Origin: Woeseiaceae bacterium
Lineage (GTDB): Bacteria > Pseudomonadota > Gammaproteobacteria > Steroidobacterales > Woeseiaceae
Assembly: GCA_028277185.1 (NCBI GenBank)
Contig: JANQGQ010000028.1
Location: 1-64,000, forward strand
Direction: 5' to 3'
DNA: 64,000 nucleotides
The notes beneath the pieces are model-generated. The model saw only the letters and a program-made list of their open reading frames with translations, was not told where the DNA came from and did no database searches. Position 1 is the first letter of the stretch. Each line of letters starts with the position of its first letter. A program made the translations under genes and the position numbers. This document shows, piece after piece, positions 27,850-39,034 of this stretch.

Positions 27850-28926
27850 CTACAGGGCGGCAAGCCCGGCCGCGGTCAGCCCGGCAATGCCGAGCGCAGC
27901 CGGCGTGCGCCGGGCCGCGCCCGCGTAGTCGCGCGCCATCAGGACCGACGCCAGCCTTATCACGGCATCGATGGTCGGCGTCCCGACGCCAACCTGACGA
28001 CCGAGCGCGGCCATGAAAACGAGCCCGTAGCCGACATCTTCGTTCAGATAGCGGTGGTCCAGCGCCGGCTGCGCACCGATTCCGCGAAAGCCAGGCGCGT
28101 TGCGGTACGCCTCGCCATAGTTGTCAGCCAGCATATAGCCTTGCCGCATGCCCATGACCGGATCCGGCAGCACGGTCAGGCCCAGCGCCTCACCGATCGC
28201 GATACGTTCGCGGTCCAGCGCCTCGATCAACCGTCCAGTCGCATCGCTGACACCCTCCTCGTAGAAAAGGAAGTCGCTGCCTTCGGTATCGATACGTGCG
28301 GCGTTGGCGAGAGTGACGGCGGGGTGAATAATCGGATTCGCGTTCTGCAGGCTCGTCTGCATCACGCTGGACGCTGCCTCCATTCCCGGATAGACGTCAG
28401 CGATGCCCGCCAAGACGGCCGATGTCGCCGTACCCGGCAGAGCCGCCAGCAGGTTACCGGCCCTGAGCTTGAGGAACACATGAATCCTGCCCGGCGCCGT
28501 CAGGCGGACGGCGTAGTGCAGCGTCGACGTCTCCGCAACGCAAATCTCGTCACCGTCGATGCCAAGCCCCGCCGCCTTGCTGAAAGCAAGCGCGCCGCCG
28601 CAGCTACCCGGGCTGACGACGACGGTCTGCCCCGGAGAAAGCCTGCCTTTCACCGCCTCGCCGAAAGGCTCGGTGCTGTACGCGGGCCCGACGACGAACA
28701 CGAGTTCGGCCCCGTCCAGCGTCGCGTCGATGTCGTGGCCGGCGAGGTGGACTTCGGCGAAGCCCCCAATATCGCCTTCAGCGTGAATACCGCCCGCCGC
28801 GGCAACCGCGGCGACGTTGTCAGGAAACTCTGCAAAATCGAACAGACGGACTTCATGTCCGTGCGCGGCAAAGTCGAAGGCGGTCGCCGTGCCGCCCGCC
28901 CCTGCGCCCAGGATTGCAACGATCAT
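27850..28926 (-). CDS. NAD/NADP octopine/nopaline dehydrogenase-family protein
   Basis: A 358-residue oxidoreductase of the 6-phosphogluconate dehydrogenase-like superfamily. The N-terminal Rossmann fold has MIVAILGAGAGGTATAFDFAAHGHEVRLFDF (GxGxxG). The C-terminal all-helical opine dehydrogenase domain contains NPIIHPAVTLANAARID and FLFYEEGVSDATGRLIEALDRERIAIGEALGL, which match this family. Opine dehydrogenases reductively join an amino acid and a 2-oxo acid, but the substrate here cannot be told. Some relatives make metallophores and sit with their transporters. No such neighbours are present. It diverges from the CNNM-like gene and its 3' end abuts the rimP promoter. Confidence 0.85.
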   Translation of the reverse strand: MIVAILGAGAGGTATAFDFAAHGHEVRLFDFAEFPDNVAAVAAAGGIHAEGDIGGFAEVHLAGHDIDATLDGAELVFVVGPAYSTEPFGEAVKGRLSPGQTVVVSPGSCGGALAFSKAAGLGIDGDEICVAETSTLHYAVRLTAPGRIHVFLKLRAGNLLAALPGTATSAVLAGIADVYPGMEAASSVMQTSLQNANPIIHPAVTLANAARIDTEGSDFLFYEEGVSDATGRLIEALDRERIAIGEALGLTVLPDPVMGMRQGYMLADNYGEAYRNAPGFRGIGAQPALDHRYLNEDVGYGLVFMAALGRQVGVGTPTIDAVIRLASVLMARDYAGAARRTPAALGIAGLTAAGLAAL

Positions 28927-28980
28927 TAGGTGTCCCGTGTTCCGAGTACAATTGCTCAGGATATTGTATTCGGAGCTCTC

Positions 28981-30210
28981 ATGCTGCTCTTCGTCACGGC
29001 CGTCAGCGTCGTTCTCGTCGTTTCATTCCTGTGTTCGATCTTTGAGTCCGTGCTGCTGTCGGTAACCCGGCCTCAGGTCCAGCTTCTCGCCCGCGACGGG
29101 CGCCGTGCAGGAGCGTTGCTCGCGGCATTCAAGGCCAATATGGACGTACCCATCGCGGCGATCCTCATTCTGAACACGGCCGCTCACACGATCGGCGCAG
29201 CCGTTGCCGGTGCCAGCTACACAGCCGTCTTCAGCTCGGACACGCTGTGGCTGTTCTCCATCGTCTTCACGCTGGCGGTGCTGCTGTTTACCGAAATCAT
29301 CCCGAAAACCCTCGGCGTTTCTTATGCGCCCGTGCTTGCGCCAGCGGTCGCCCACGGTATCCGCTGGCTCGTGATCCTGCTGCGTCCGCTCGTCATCGTG
29401 AGCGAAAAGATCTCCCGATCGCTGCGCGGCAGCGCCGAAGTCCCCGTGACCTCGCCGGAGGAGATCCGGCTTCTTGCCCTGCTCGGCCGGAGCGAGGGGG
29501 TCGTCGGAACGCGCACGGCCGGGATGATCGTCGGTGCAACGCACCTGACGCAGCTCCGCGCGCAGGACGTAATGCTGCCGCGTGAGGAGATCCACTATCT
29601 GGCCGGAACTATGGGGAAAGACGATGCGCTTGCCATCGTTCGCGAAACCGGCCACAGCCGGTTTCCTTACTCCCCCAGCGGCGAGATCGACGAGCTGACG
29701 GGCGTCATCCTCGTCAAGGACCTGCTCGACTGGCTGCTGCGCCACGAGGAGGAAACAATCGATTGGGAATGCTTACGGCTGGACCCGCTGATCGTTCCGG
29801 AAAGCCTGCCGCTCCCGCGCCTGCTCCGGACTTTCCAGGACAGCCGGCGGCACATGTCGATCGTCGTCGACGAGTACGGCAGCGTCAACGGCATCGCGAC
29901 GCTCGAGGACGTGCTCGAAGAAATCGTCGGCGACATTCACGATGAAAGCGACCGGCCCGCCGAGGACATCGTCAGGCTGGAGGACGGTACGCTACGGGTC
30001 CGCGCAAGCGTCGATCTGCGCAAGCTCTCCGCAACGCTCGGGGTCTCATGGGAGCCGGAAAGCGACGTGTCGACCGTCGGCGGTCTGGTCACGGAGACGC
30101 TCGAACGCATCCCGGCGCCCGGCGATTCCATCGAGTGGAACGACTACCGGATTACCGTACTGCGTGCCGACCGGCAGCGGGCCAAACTGCTTGCCGTGAG
30201 GGAGCTGTGA
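28981..30210 (+). CDS. CNNM/CorC-like membrane protein with CBS domains (hemolysin C family)
   Basis: A CNNM-type integral membrane protein. Family members carry out or regulate Mg2+/Co2+ efflux. The ATG at 28981 (409 residues) has a GGAG site 5-8 bp upstream. A GTG at 28930 would add 17 residues but has no clear site and nearly abuts the divergent gene. A DUF21 domain with four hydrophobic segments comes first (LLFVTAVSVVLVVSFLCSIFESVLLSVT, then ANMDVPIAAILILNTAAHTIGAAVAG, LWLFSIVFTLAVLLFTEIIPKTLG). A CBS pair follows (VMLPREEIHYLAG, then HMSIVVDEYGSVNGIATLEDVLEEIVGDIHDE). The C-terminal CorC/HlyC domain (RLEDGTLRVRASVDLRKLSATLG to DYRITVLRAD) ends the protein. Confidence 0.9.
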   Translation: MLLFVTAVSVVLVVSFLCSIFESVLLSVTRPQVQLLARDGRRAGALLAAFKANMDVPIAAILILNTAAHTIGAAVAGASYTAVFSSDTLWLFSIVFTLAVLLFTEIIPKTLGVSYAPVLAPAVAHGIRWLVILLRPLVIVSEKISRSLRGSAEVPVTSPEEIRLLALLGRSEGVVGTRTAGMIVGATHLTQLRAQDVMLPREEIHYLAGTMGKDDALAIVRETGHSRFPYSPSGEIDELTGVILVKDLLDWLLRHEEETIDWECLRLDPLIVPESLPLPRLLRTFQDSRRHMSIVVDEYGSVNGIATLEDVLEEIVGDIHDESDRPAEDIVRLEDGTLRVRASVDLRKLSATLGVSWEPESDVSTVGGLVTETLERIPAPGDSIEWNDYRITVLRADRQRAKLLAVREL

Positions 30211-30244
30211 TGCCGGCCCGGAGTTCGCGAGTACGACCATAGAG

Positions 30245-31330
30245 TCATCTTTCGATCTTGTGCCGGCGCTCGGCGTCAAGCAGCGCCCGCTTGCGATCCA
30301 GTCCCCAGCGGTAACCGCCGAGCTCACCGTCACCGCGCAGAACACGATGACAAGGTACCAACACGGCGATCCGGTTCTTGCCGCAGGCGGAACCGGCGGC
30401 CCGCGCGGCGCCCGGACGGCCGATTCCGGCGGCGACTTCCGCATAGCTCACCGCATCCCCGGCAGGGATGCTAAGGAGGAAGCGCCACACTTTGATCTGG
30501 AATGCCGTGCCGCGCAGATCGAGCGGCAACTCCGGCCGCGGCGACCCTTCGGCGAGGTGCACCTCCAGAGCCTCCATCCACTGATCGAGCCGCCGTTCCC
30601 CGGTCCCGGGCGACGGGACGAGCGCCGCGTGCGGAAACTCGGCGCGCAGCTGCCCGGACAGGTCGTCGCAGCTGTCGCCGAACATGACGAAACAAACGCC
30701 CTTGTCGGTCGCGGCCATCATCAGATGCCCGAAAGCCGTTTGCCTGCAGGCGAACGCGATACTCTCGCCCGCGCCGCCGCCGCGATAAGCGCCTGGCGTC
30801 ATGCCGATGTGCCGAGCCGCCTTTTCGTAGAAGCGGCTCGGTGACCCATATCCTGACTCGTATATCGCCCCGGTTACTCCCTCGCCGGCCTTCAGAAGTC
30901 CCTTCAGCGTCTTCAGCCGCGCCGCATCCTGATAGGCCTTGGGGGTTACGCCAAACACGGCCTTGAACGCCCTTTGCAGATAGGCCGGCGACAGCCGCTG
31001 ACGTTCGGCCAGATCGACGAGCCGGAGCTTCTCGTCGGCATGCGTCTCGATGTACCGGGCGAGTTCGGCCATCCGCTCGACATCGTACAGGGGATTGTCC
31101 GGCCTGCATCGCTTGCACGGCCTGAAACCGGCTGCCTCTGCCTCGGCGATGCCGGGGAAGAAACGCTGGTTTTCCGGGCGCGCCGGGCGTGCGGGACAGC
31201 CCGGGCGGCAGTAGACGCCGGTTGTAATGACCGCGTAAACGAAACGTCCGTCGAAAGATGAATCGCGATTTGCAACGGCGGCGCGCATTTCGTCGACGGT
31301 GAGCTGACTCTGAGTATCCATGCGGCTCAC
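30245..31330 (-). CDS. ada: Ada: methyltransferase and transcriptional activator of the adaptive response
   Basis: Repairs O6-alkylguanine and methylphosphotriesters in DNA and activates the adaptive response when methylated. The 361-residue protein has an N-terminal zinc domain with four cysteines, C41, C45, C72 and C75 (GVYCRPGCPARPARPENQRFF, then PCKRCRPDNP). C41 is the expected phosphotriester acceptor. The AraC-type helix-turn-helix domain (KLRLVDLAERQRLSPAYLQRAFKAVFGVTPKAYQDAARL) follows. The C-terminal methyltransferase has the active-site motif PCHRV with C327. Start choice between 31330 and a second ATG at 31321 is open. No alkA or alkB gene is next to it. The convergent CNNM-like gene ends 34 bp away. 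Confidence 0.96.
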   Translation of the reverse strand: MSRMDTQSQLTVDEMRAAVANRDSSFDGRFVYAVITTGVYCRPGCPARPARPENQRFFPGIAEAEAAGFRPCKRCRPDNPLYDVERMAELARYIETHADEKLRLVDLAERQRLSPAYLQRAFKAVFGVTPKAYQDAARLKTLKGLLKAGEGVTGAIYESGYGSPSRFYEKAARHIGMTPGAYRGGGAGESIAFACRQTAFGHLMMAATDKGVCFVMFGDSCDDLSGQLRAEFPHAALVPSPGTGERRLDQWMEALEVHLAEGSPRPELPLDLRGTAFQIKVWRFLLSIPAGDAVSYAEVAAGIGRPGAARAAGSACGKNRIAVLVPCHRVLRGDGELGGYRWGLDRKRALLDAERRHKIER

Positions 31331-31473
31331 TATAGATCGGCGGGCAGGGAAGTCACTCCGTTTTCTGTCCTGTCATCGCCCCCCCCCGCTGTCGGATGCC
31401 AGATCAAGAATCGGGCGGCTACTGCGACCCGGTACTGCGATCCTGTCGTCTGTCGAGGACACAGGAACATGCG

Positions 31474-32241
31474 ATGCAACTGGAAGGCAAAACCGCCATC
31501 GTCACGGGCGCGAGCAGCGGCATCGGCGAGGCCAGCGCAAGACTGTTTGCCCGCGAGGGCGCACGGCTCGTACTCAGCGCGCGCCGCAAAGACCGGCTCG
31601 ACGACCTGGCTGCCAGCATACGCCGCGCCGGCGGCGAGGCGCTTGCCGTGCCGGGCGACGTTCAGCACGAGGAACATGCCGCGGCGCTGGTCGAGACGGC
31701 CCTCTCACGGTTCGGCGGCCTCGACATCGGCTTCAACAATGCCGGCGTGATTGGTGCAGTTGGTGAAGTCACGGCCATGACGGACGCAGACTGGCAAACG
31801 ACGCTTCAGACCAATCTTACGAGCGCGTTCCACGGCGCCCGATATCAGATCCCGGCGATGCGTGAGCGCGGCAGTGGATCGATCCTGTTCACGTCGAGTT
31901 TTGTCGGCCACACGATCGGCTTTCCCGGGATGGCGGCGTACGGCGCCAGCAAAGCCGGGCTCATTGGCCTGACTCAGTGTCTCGCCGTGGAACTCGGCGC
32001 CGACGGCATACGCGTCAACGCGCTCTTGCCGGGCGGAACCAGGACGCCGATGGCGGGCGACTTCGCGCGGGACCCGGGAGCGGCCGAACGCATCGCGCGG
32101 CTGCACGCGCTCCGGCGGATGGCCGCGCCGGAGGAGATCGCCCGCGCAGCGCTGTTTCTGGCCTCCGATAGTGCGAGCTTCGTAACCGGAACCGCGATGC
32201 TCGTCGACGGCGGCAACTCGATTTGCAAGGCGTCGTCCTGA
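31474..32241 (+). CDS. SDR-family oxidoreductase (glucose/ribitol dehydrogenase type)
   Basis: A classical short-chain dehydrogenase of 255 residues. The ATG at 31474 gives the standard start MQLEGKTAIVTGASSGIGEASARLFAREGARLVLSARR with the TGxxxGIG cofactor motif. The R37-R38 pair after strand 2 hints at NADP preference. NNAG, the catalytic serine (ILFTSSFVGHT) and the YGASK active site (AAYGASKAGLIGLTQCLAVELG) are present. The end is SFVTGTAMLVDGGNSI. The substrate is unknown. It stands alone, divergent from ada and followed by a strong bidirectional terminator shared with katG. Confidence 0.9.
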   Translation: MQLEGKTAIVTGASSGIGEASARLFAREGARLVLSARRKDRLDDLAASIRRAGGEALAVPGDVQHEEHAAALVETALSRFGGLDIGFNNAGVIGAVGEVTAMTDADWQTTLQTNLTSAFHGARYQIPAMRERGSGSILFTSSFVGHTIGFPGMAAYGASKAGLIGLTQCLAVELGADGIRVNALLPGGTRTPMAGDFARDPGAAERIARLHALRRMAAPEEIARAALFLASDSASFVTGTAMLVDGGNSICKASS

Positions 32242-32260
32242 CCGTTCCCGGCGTGGAACA

Positions 32261-32304
32261 AAACCGGGTCGGCGACGAGCTATGTCGCCGACCCGGTTTC
32301 TTTT
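32261..32304. terminator. Bidirectional terminator between the SDR gene and katG
   Basis: The arms at 32261-32275 and 32284-32299 pair over 15 bp (AAACCGGGTCGGCGA with its complement). T-rich sequence follows on the plus strand (TTTCTTTT) and, read on the minus strand, A residues before the stem become T. It should end both convergent transcripts. Confidence 0.9.
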
Positions 32305-32310
32305 ACCCGA

Positions 32311-34569
<2,259 letters not shown>

Positions 34570-34602
34570 TTAAGAAAAATCGTTTGTTTATCTCATGTTT
34601 TC

Positions 34603-35601
34603 CTATTTTTTCGATCGGTTTAGAAGACCGGGAAAATCGGGAGCAGCGAAATCGGGCGCTCGGGCCGCCAGTGAGACGCTCCTCCGGTTCCCAGGGCGCG
34701 ATCCCGGACGCCCGCGGGACCAGCCCGGCGGGCCGAACAGCGACATCCAGATCTCACGTAGCGACCTCGCGGCAAGCAACTTGCCGCCCAGTCGCCAGAA
34801 GCCGTGAAAGAACGCGACAAACGGCGCGGCCAGCATGCGCCCGGGCGAATCGATTTTCGGGATCGGCCGGACGAGTCCATAGGTGACAGGCTCATCCTCC
34901 GCGACGAAGGTGCCGAACAGGCGGTCCCAGACGATGAAGATGCCACCATAGTTCGCATCGAGATACCGGTCGTTCGACCCATGGTGTACGCGGTGATGAG
35001 ACGGCGTATTGAAAAGCCACTCGACCGGTCCGGGCAGTTTCCCGACGGCTTCGGTGTGCAGGAACGTCTGGTAGAGCTGCACCACGATTTGCGCGAAGAA
35101 AACGACGAGAGGATGAAATCCCGCGAGCACGAGCGGAACGTGAAAGAAAATCGGCCAGAAGCCGTCCAGGGGACCGAACCGGTAGGCTACCGACAGATTG
35201 AAGTACGGCGAGGAGTGATGAACTGAATGGGTTGCCCAGCCCAGATTCACGCGGTGCATGAAACGATGTTCCCAGTAGTACGCAAGATCCGCCAGAACGA
35301 TGCAGATTGCGACGGTCACCGGGTTTACCGGTATCCCGAACACGGCAAACCCGGCTGCTGCGTAATACGCGAATACATAGACGCCCGCGACGAGCAGCGC
35401 GCTTGCCGCGAAGTACATGAGCAAGGTGACGAAATTCGTGACAGCGTCGCCGATCATCGACCAGCTGAGGCGGCCCCTGACCGCATAGCGCAGGAACTCG
35501 ACGGCAAGCAGCCCGAACGAGGCGTACGCCACCCAGAGCCCGAGCGTCTCTTCCCAAACCGGGAACTCTGCGACATTCAAGGTTGCCAGGAGCCAATCCA
35601 T
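34603..35601 (-). CDS. Sterol desaturase/fatty acid hydroxylase-family membrane protein
   Basis: A 332-residue membrane di-iron oxygenase. At least four hydrophobic segments are visible, in the stretches from LGLWVAYASFGLLAVEFLRYAV to VAICIVLADLAYYWEH. The di-iron histidine clusters are HRFMHRVN, HSVHHSS and HHRVHHG, with an additional histidine in FLHTE. These define the fatty acid hydroxylase superfamily. The substrate (sterol, carotenoid, fatty acyl or alkylglycerol) is not determined. The tail after about residue 270 is Arg-rich and poorly conserved. It diverges from a TetR gene, and two nested palindromes in the shared promoter suggest that the regulator controls this gene. Confidence 0.88.
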   Translation of the reverse strand: MDWLLATLNVAEFPVWEETLGLWVAYASFGLLAVEFLRYAVRGRLSWSMIGDAVTNFVTLLMYFAASALLVAGVYVFAYYAAAGFAVFGIPVNPVTVAICIVLADLAYYWEHRFMHRVNLGWATHSVHHSSPYFNLSVAYRFGPLDGFWPIFFHVPLVLAGFHPLVVFFAQIVVQLYQTFLHTEAVGKLPGPVEWLFNTPSHHRVHHGSNDRYLDANYGGIFIVWDRLFGTFVAEDEPVTYGLVRPIPKIDSPGRMLAAPFVAFFHGFWRLGGKLLAARSLREIWMSLFGPPGWSRGRPGSRPGNRRSVSLAARAPDFAAPDFPGLLNRSKK

Positions 35602-35617
35602 GGCAAGCTCCAGTAAA

Positions 35618-35663
35618 TTGTCAATATTGACAAACTATAGGCGCACGAAATATAGTTTGTCAA
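35618..35663. promoter_or_regulatory. Nested palindromic operators between the desaturase-like gene and tetR
   Basis: Two overlapping inverted repeats occur. TTGTCAATATTGACAA (35618-35633) is a perfect 16-bp palindrome. TTGACAAACTATA (35627-35639) and its exact complement TATAGTTTGTCAA (35651-35663) form 13-bp arms 11 bp apart. The TTGACA and TATA elements inside the arms also read as promoter boxes, so a bound repressor would block both genes. The adjacent TetR protein is the natural candidate. Confidence 0.75.
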
Positions 35664-35687
35664 ATCTGATAATTTAACAGGACGACC

Positions 35688-36272
35688 GTGCCCCGCCCCA
35701 GTCTCAAAGAAGAGCGGCGCGAGCAGATCCTCGACGCCTACGAGCATTGCGTCGCGCGATTCGGGCTGGAGGGCGCGACGCTCGAACTCACCGCGAAGCA
35801 GGCCGGGCTGGCCCGCGCACTGATCCGCCACAACGTCGGCAACCGCGCCGACCTCAAGGAAGCGCTCATCGAGCGTTTCCTCACCCGCTCACGGTCGTCA
35901 CTCGATGACCTGATCGACGCACTGCCCCGCCGGAATCGGCTGGCTGTTCTCGTCGAATGGCTGTTCGACCCGGACTACCTGGATCCCGGGACCGTAGTTC
36001 TGTCAGAGGCGCTGATCGCGGCGTCGGCCGATGACCCGCCGCTGGCCCGCAAGATGCGCGGCTGGACGACAGACTTTGTCGCCGCGGTGGAGAACGCGAT
36101 CCGACAGGACTATCCGGATGCCAGCGAAGCGGCCGTGACGGCCGTTGCCGCGGGTGTGACCGGGATCTACTTCAATATCGAGTCGCTTGCGCCGCTGGGC
36201 GACATGCCGTGCCTGCTCGACGCGTCGAAGCAGGCCGCGCTGCTGCTCATTGCGACTCTGGAGGATCGCTGA
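35688..36272 (+). CDS. TetR-family transcriptional regulator
   Basis: A 194-residue one-component regulator. The likely start is GTG at 35688. The N-terminal helix-turn-helix reads EERREQILDAYEHCVARFGLEGATLELTAKQAGLARALIRHNVGNRADLKEALIERF, in which the recognition helix ends in IRHNVGNR rather than the more common LYxHFxxK. The C-terminal ligand domain is helical and unremarkable, as in the bacterial-regulatory TetR_C type. Nested palindromes directly upstream (35618-35663) suggest autorepression and control of the divergent membrane hydroxylase. The ligand might be a lipid or sterol, by context only. Its 3' end overlaps the convergent EamA gene by 26 bp. Confidence 0.88.
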   Translation: MPRPSLKEERREQILDAYEHCVARFGLEGATLELTAKQAGLARALIRHNVGNRADLKEALIERFLTRSRSSLDDLIDALPRRNRLAVLVEWLFDPDYLDPGTVVLSEALIAASADDPPLARKMRGWTTDFVAAVENAIRQDYPDASEAAVTAVAAGVTGIYFNIESLAPLGDMPCLLDASKQAALLLIATLEDR

Positions 36273-37206
36273 TCCGCTTGCCGCACAAGCCCGCCACGCG
36301 GCTCCAGACCCTTCCGTCGATTACGATCAGCGCAAGTCCGATAACCGCCATCCCGGCGAAATGCAGCGCATCGAGCCGCTCGCCGAGAAAGGTCGAGCCG
36401 AGAAGGATAGCGGTCACGGGAATCAGAAGCGTCACCAGCAGCGCGTTTGTCGCGCCGGCCGTGGCGATGAGCCGGAAGTAGAGAATGTAGGCCAGCCCGG
36501 TGGACAGAACGGCCATCGCACCGACCGCGAACCAAACTGTCGCGCTTGCCCGCAGCACGTCCGCCGGCGTATCGAACGCCACTATCAGGACCAGCATGAC
36601 AAGCGAGGACATCAGAAGCTGGCCGGCGGCCGCGACGATCGGATTGACGTTCATAGCGGGAAAACGTCTGGCGTAGACGCCCGCGAACGCATACGACAGA
36701 GCGGCGGCGAGGATCGCGAGTTGCGCCAACAGGTTGGCGTCCAGCCCCGACAGCGCATCGGGACCGATGAGTATCGCCACGCCGACGAAGCCGAGAACGG
36801 CGCCGAGCAGCCTGGCCGCCGTGGTTCGTTCATCCTTGAGAAAGACACCGGCGACGATGACCGCGAAGATCGGCGTCGATGCGTTGAGGATAGCAGCCAG
36901 CCCCGATTCGACTTCCGTCTGTCCCCAGACGATCAGGAGAAACGGAAACACGTTGTTGAGCAGGCCCATCACGAAGAATGCCCGCCACGCCGACGCGGAC
37001 CGGGGTATGGGCCATCTTGCGATCAGAACGATCGACCAGATGACGAGAGTCGCAATCGCGACCCGTACCCCGACGATCAGCAATGGTGACCACTCTGTCA
37101 GTGCGAGCTCGACGAAGAAGTAGGAGCCGCCCCACAGCACGGACAGGGTGATCAGGGTGGCCCATTCGGGGAACCCCATTCGGGATTTGATCGCAGCGGC
37201 CTGCAT
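36247..37206 (-). CDS. EamA/DMT-family transporter
   Basis: A drug/metabolite superfamily exporter of 319 residues with about ten transmembrane segments in two EamA repeats. The first begins WATLITLSVLWGGSYFFVELALTEWSPLLIVGVRVAIATLVIW. The second, from about residue 160, contains ALSYAFAGVYARR and ends LAYILYFRLIATAGATNALLVTLLIPVTAILLGSTFLGERL, the usual family end motif. The substrate is unknown. The 3' end overlaps the convergent tetR gene by 26 bp. It and the downstream-positioned oxidoreductase (37273) share the minus strand, with 66 bp between them. Confidence 0.9.
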   Translation of the reverse strand: MQAAAIKSRMGFPEWATLITLSVLWGGSYFFVELALTEWSPLLIVGVRVAIATLVIWSIVLIARWPIPRSASAWRAFFVMGLLNNVFPFLLIVWGQTEVESGLAAILNASTPIFAVIVAGVFLKDERTTAARLLGAVLGFVGVAILIGPDALSGLDANLLAQLAILAAALSYAFAGVYARRFPAMNVNPIVAAAGQLLMSSLVMLVLIVAFDTPADVLRASATVWFAVGAMAVLSTGLAYILYFRLIATAGATNALLVTLLIPVTAILLGSTFLGERLDALHFAGMAVIGLALIVIDGRVWSRVAGLCGKRISDPPESQ

Positions 37207-37272
37207 ACCGGTCAGGATAGCCGGGACGCGGCTCGGAAATGGCTGATATCGGACGTCGGGTTCAACAGCAAC

Positions 37273-38283
37273 TCAGTTGTGGAAGCCGTCGAGGACCGTC
37301 TTACCGATAGCCGTCCCGCTCTCCTGAAACTCGTGCGCGCGCCTGAGAGTTTCGACGCTCATGCTGCCGCCACGGCGCTGCACCGTTGAAACCAGCACAC
37401 CGTCGTCGATGAGGTCCGCGACGCGATTCAGGAGATCGTGCTGGGCCGCCATGTCCGGCGTCTGAAACATCGGGCGGGTAAACATGAACTCCCAGCTGAC
37501 CGTCAGCGCCTTGGGCTTCAGCGGTGCGATATCGAGTGTCCCCGGATCGTCAATCAGGGCGATGTGGCCGCGTGGCGCGACCAACCTGACAACCGAGTCG
37601 AAGTGATCGCCGGTGTTCGTCAGCAGCGCAACGTAGCGAGGCGCGATCCCGACCGCATTCATTTCTTCGTCCAGCGGGTTGCGGTGATCGACGACGCGAT
37701 CCGCTCCCATCTTTTCCACCCAGGCGCGCGTCTCGGGCCGTGAGGCCGTCGCGATGACGTTCAGACCGGTGAGCTTCTTCGCAAGCTGGATCAGGATCGA
37801 CCCGACGCCGCCCGCCCCGCCCACGACGAGCAGCGCGTCGCTCTCACCGGCCCCTTCCCGCAGCCCGAAGCTGTCGAACAGGATTTCCCAGGCCGTGATC
37901 GCCGTAAGCGGCAGCCCGGCCGCGTCCGTGAAGCCGAGCGATGAGGGTTTTCGCCCTACGATGCGTTCATCGACGAGCTGGTATTCGGCATTGCTGCCCG
38001 GGCGGGTGATGTCGCCGGCATAGAACACCTCGTCGCCGGGCCGGAATCGGCGAACCTTCGTCCCGACGGCCGTAACGGCCCCCGCGGCATCGAAACCGAG
38101 GACGCGGGGCCCCTCCTCCGGCTCGACCCGGGAGCGCAGCTTGGTATCGACCGGATTGACCGAGACTCCCCGGACCTCGACGAGCAGGTCGCCTGGTCCG
38201 GGCTCCGGTGTATCCACGTCGACTTCGATCAGGGCGTCAGCGGCGGAGATCGGTCCGGCGGCGGCGTAGGCAATGGCTTTCAC
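37273..38283 (-). CDS. Zinc-type alcohol dehydrogenase family / quinone oxidoreductase-like protein
   Basis: An MDR-superfamily NADPH-dependent oxidoreductase of 336 residues. The N-terminal GroES-like domain ([53 protein letters not shown]) lacks the catalytic and structural zinc cysteines, as in the zinc-free branch. The Rossmann domain has [52 protein letters not shown]. The end, [26 protein letters not shown], is typical. Proteins of this branch reduce quinones or enals, and the true substrate is unknown. Confidence 0.9.
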   Translation of the reverse strand: MKAIAYAAAGPISAADALIEVDVDTPEPGPGDLLVEVRGVSVNPVDTKLRSRVEPEEGPRVLGFDAAGAVTAVGTKVRRFRPGDEVFYAGDITRPGSNAEYQLVDERIVGRKPSSLGFTDAAGLPLTAITAWEILFDSFGLREGAGESDALLVVGGAGGVGSILIQLAKKLTGLNVIATASRPETRAWVEKMGADRVVDHRNPLDEEMNAVGIAPRYVALLTNTGDHFDSVVRLVAPRGHIALIDDPGTLDIAPLKPKALTVSWEFMFTRPMFQTPDMAAQHDLLNRVADLIDDGVLVSTVQRRGGSMSVETLRRAHEFQESGTAIGKTVLDGFHN

Positions 38284-38343
38284 GGTAGTTCGCTCTGGCT
38301 GAGAGTGGTTCGCGCACTATAGCCGGTTGTGAGCTGGCAGCCG

Positions 38344-38880
38344 CTACAAGGCGACCGCAATACTCAGGGAAACCGTCTCAGTCCCCGGGTTGGACCGATA
38401 GATCCGCGCATTGGACAGATGAGCAAAACCGACGGCGAGGCGTATCCGCTCTGACACCCGGCGGCTGAACTCAAACCCCGAGCGAAACTCGAGACTTCCT
38501 CCGAGTTCAATCCCGCCGCCGGCCTCGAAATAGCCAACGGCGAAAGTTGGGTCGAATCGCCACGCCTCACCGATCCAAAAAAAATAGCGAACGCCTGCGT
38601 AAACGTACCAGTCCTCCCTTTCGGTCGCATTGAAGCCGACTATCGGGCGCAGATCCCGCCACACGGGAGCGAACCGATACTCGGCTCCGTAGCCGAAATC
38701 CGGGGAGCTATCGAGTACGTCGCCTGCGCCGATACCGACGGCGAGCTCCGGGTCGTCGCGCGCCGTTTGTTGCGCATGTACCGGCATGCTCTGCATTGCT
38801 GGCAGTATCACGCCCAGCAGTACCCACGCCGGGCGAAACTGTCGTCGCGGCTGGCGATGTATCCGCGCAATCCTGCTCAT
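38344..38880 (-). CDS. PagL-type lipid A 3-O-deacylase (acyloxyacyl hydrolase family)
   Basis: Outer-membrane beta-barrel enzyme that removes the 3-O acyl chain from lipid A. The ATG at 38880 gives 178 residues with a signal peptide ending MPVHAQQ, and an in-frame codon at 38922 would extend it. Alternating aromatic barrel strands run through the protein (WYVYAGVRYFFWIG, FDPTFAVGYFEAGGGIELGG). The C-terminal active-site region FAHLSNARIYRSNPGTETVSLSIAVAL has the conserved histidine and serine of HLS, asparagine and glutamate, as in PagL. It ends in a C-terminal hydrophobic strand for outer-membrane insertion. Gene neighbours give no operon. Confidence 0.85.
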   Translation of the reverse strand: MSRIARIHRQPRRQFRPAWVLLGVILPAMQSMPVHAQQTARDDPELAVGIGAGDVLDSSPDFGYGAEYRFAPVWRDLRPIVGFNATEREDWYVYAGVRYFFWIGEAWRFDPTFAVGYFEAGGGIELGGSLEFRSGFEFSRRVSERIRLAVGFAHLSNARIYRSNPGTETVSLSIAVAL

Positions 38881-38905
38881 GCACCTGATTATAGTCGACT
38901 GTCCC

Positions 38906-39034
38906 ATGTCCAATGGAGACACTGGCCGGTCCGCGCGTTTCGAAGATCCCTTCGGCCACGTCTGGATCGTCGCAACCCACGTCGAGGACGTGAGCCTGAC
39001 TGAGCTGCAGCGTCGTTGGGACGAAATGAGTTAA
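38906..39034 (+). pseudogene. Remnant of a VOC/PhnB-like protein
   Basis: The last 35 codons of this frame read GRSARFEDPFGHVWIVATHVEDVSLTELQRRWDEM, which closely resembles the C-terminus of PhnB-like VOC (glyoxalase-fold) proteins, with the DPFGHVWxxATHxEDVS signature. The N-terminal two thirds of the fold are missing. Upstream sequence in any plus frame overlaps the lipid A deacylase and is not VOC-like. A 5'-truncated pseudogene is the simplest reading. Confidence 0.6.
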
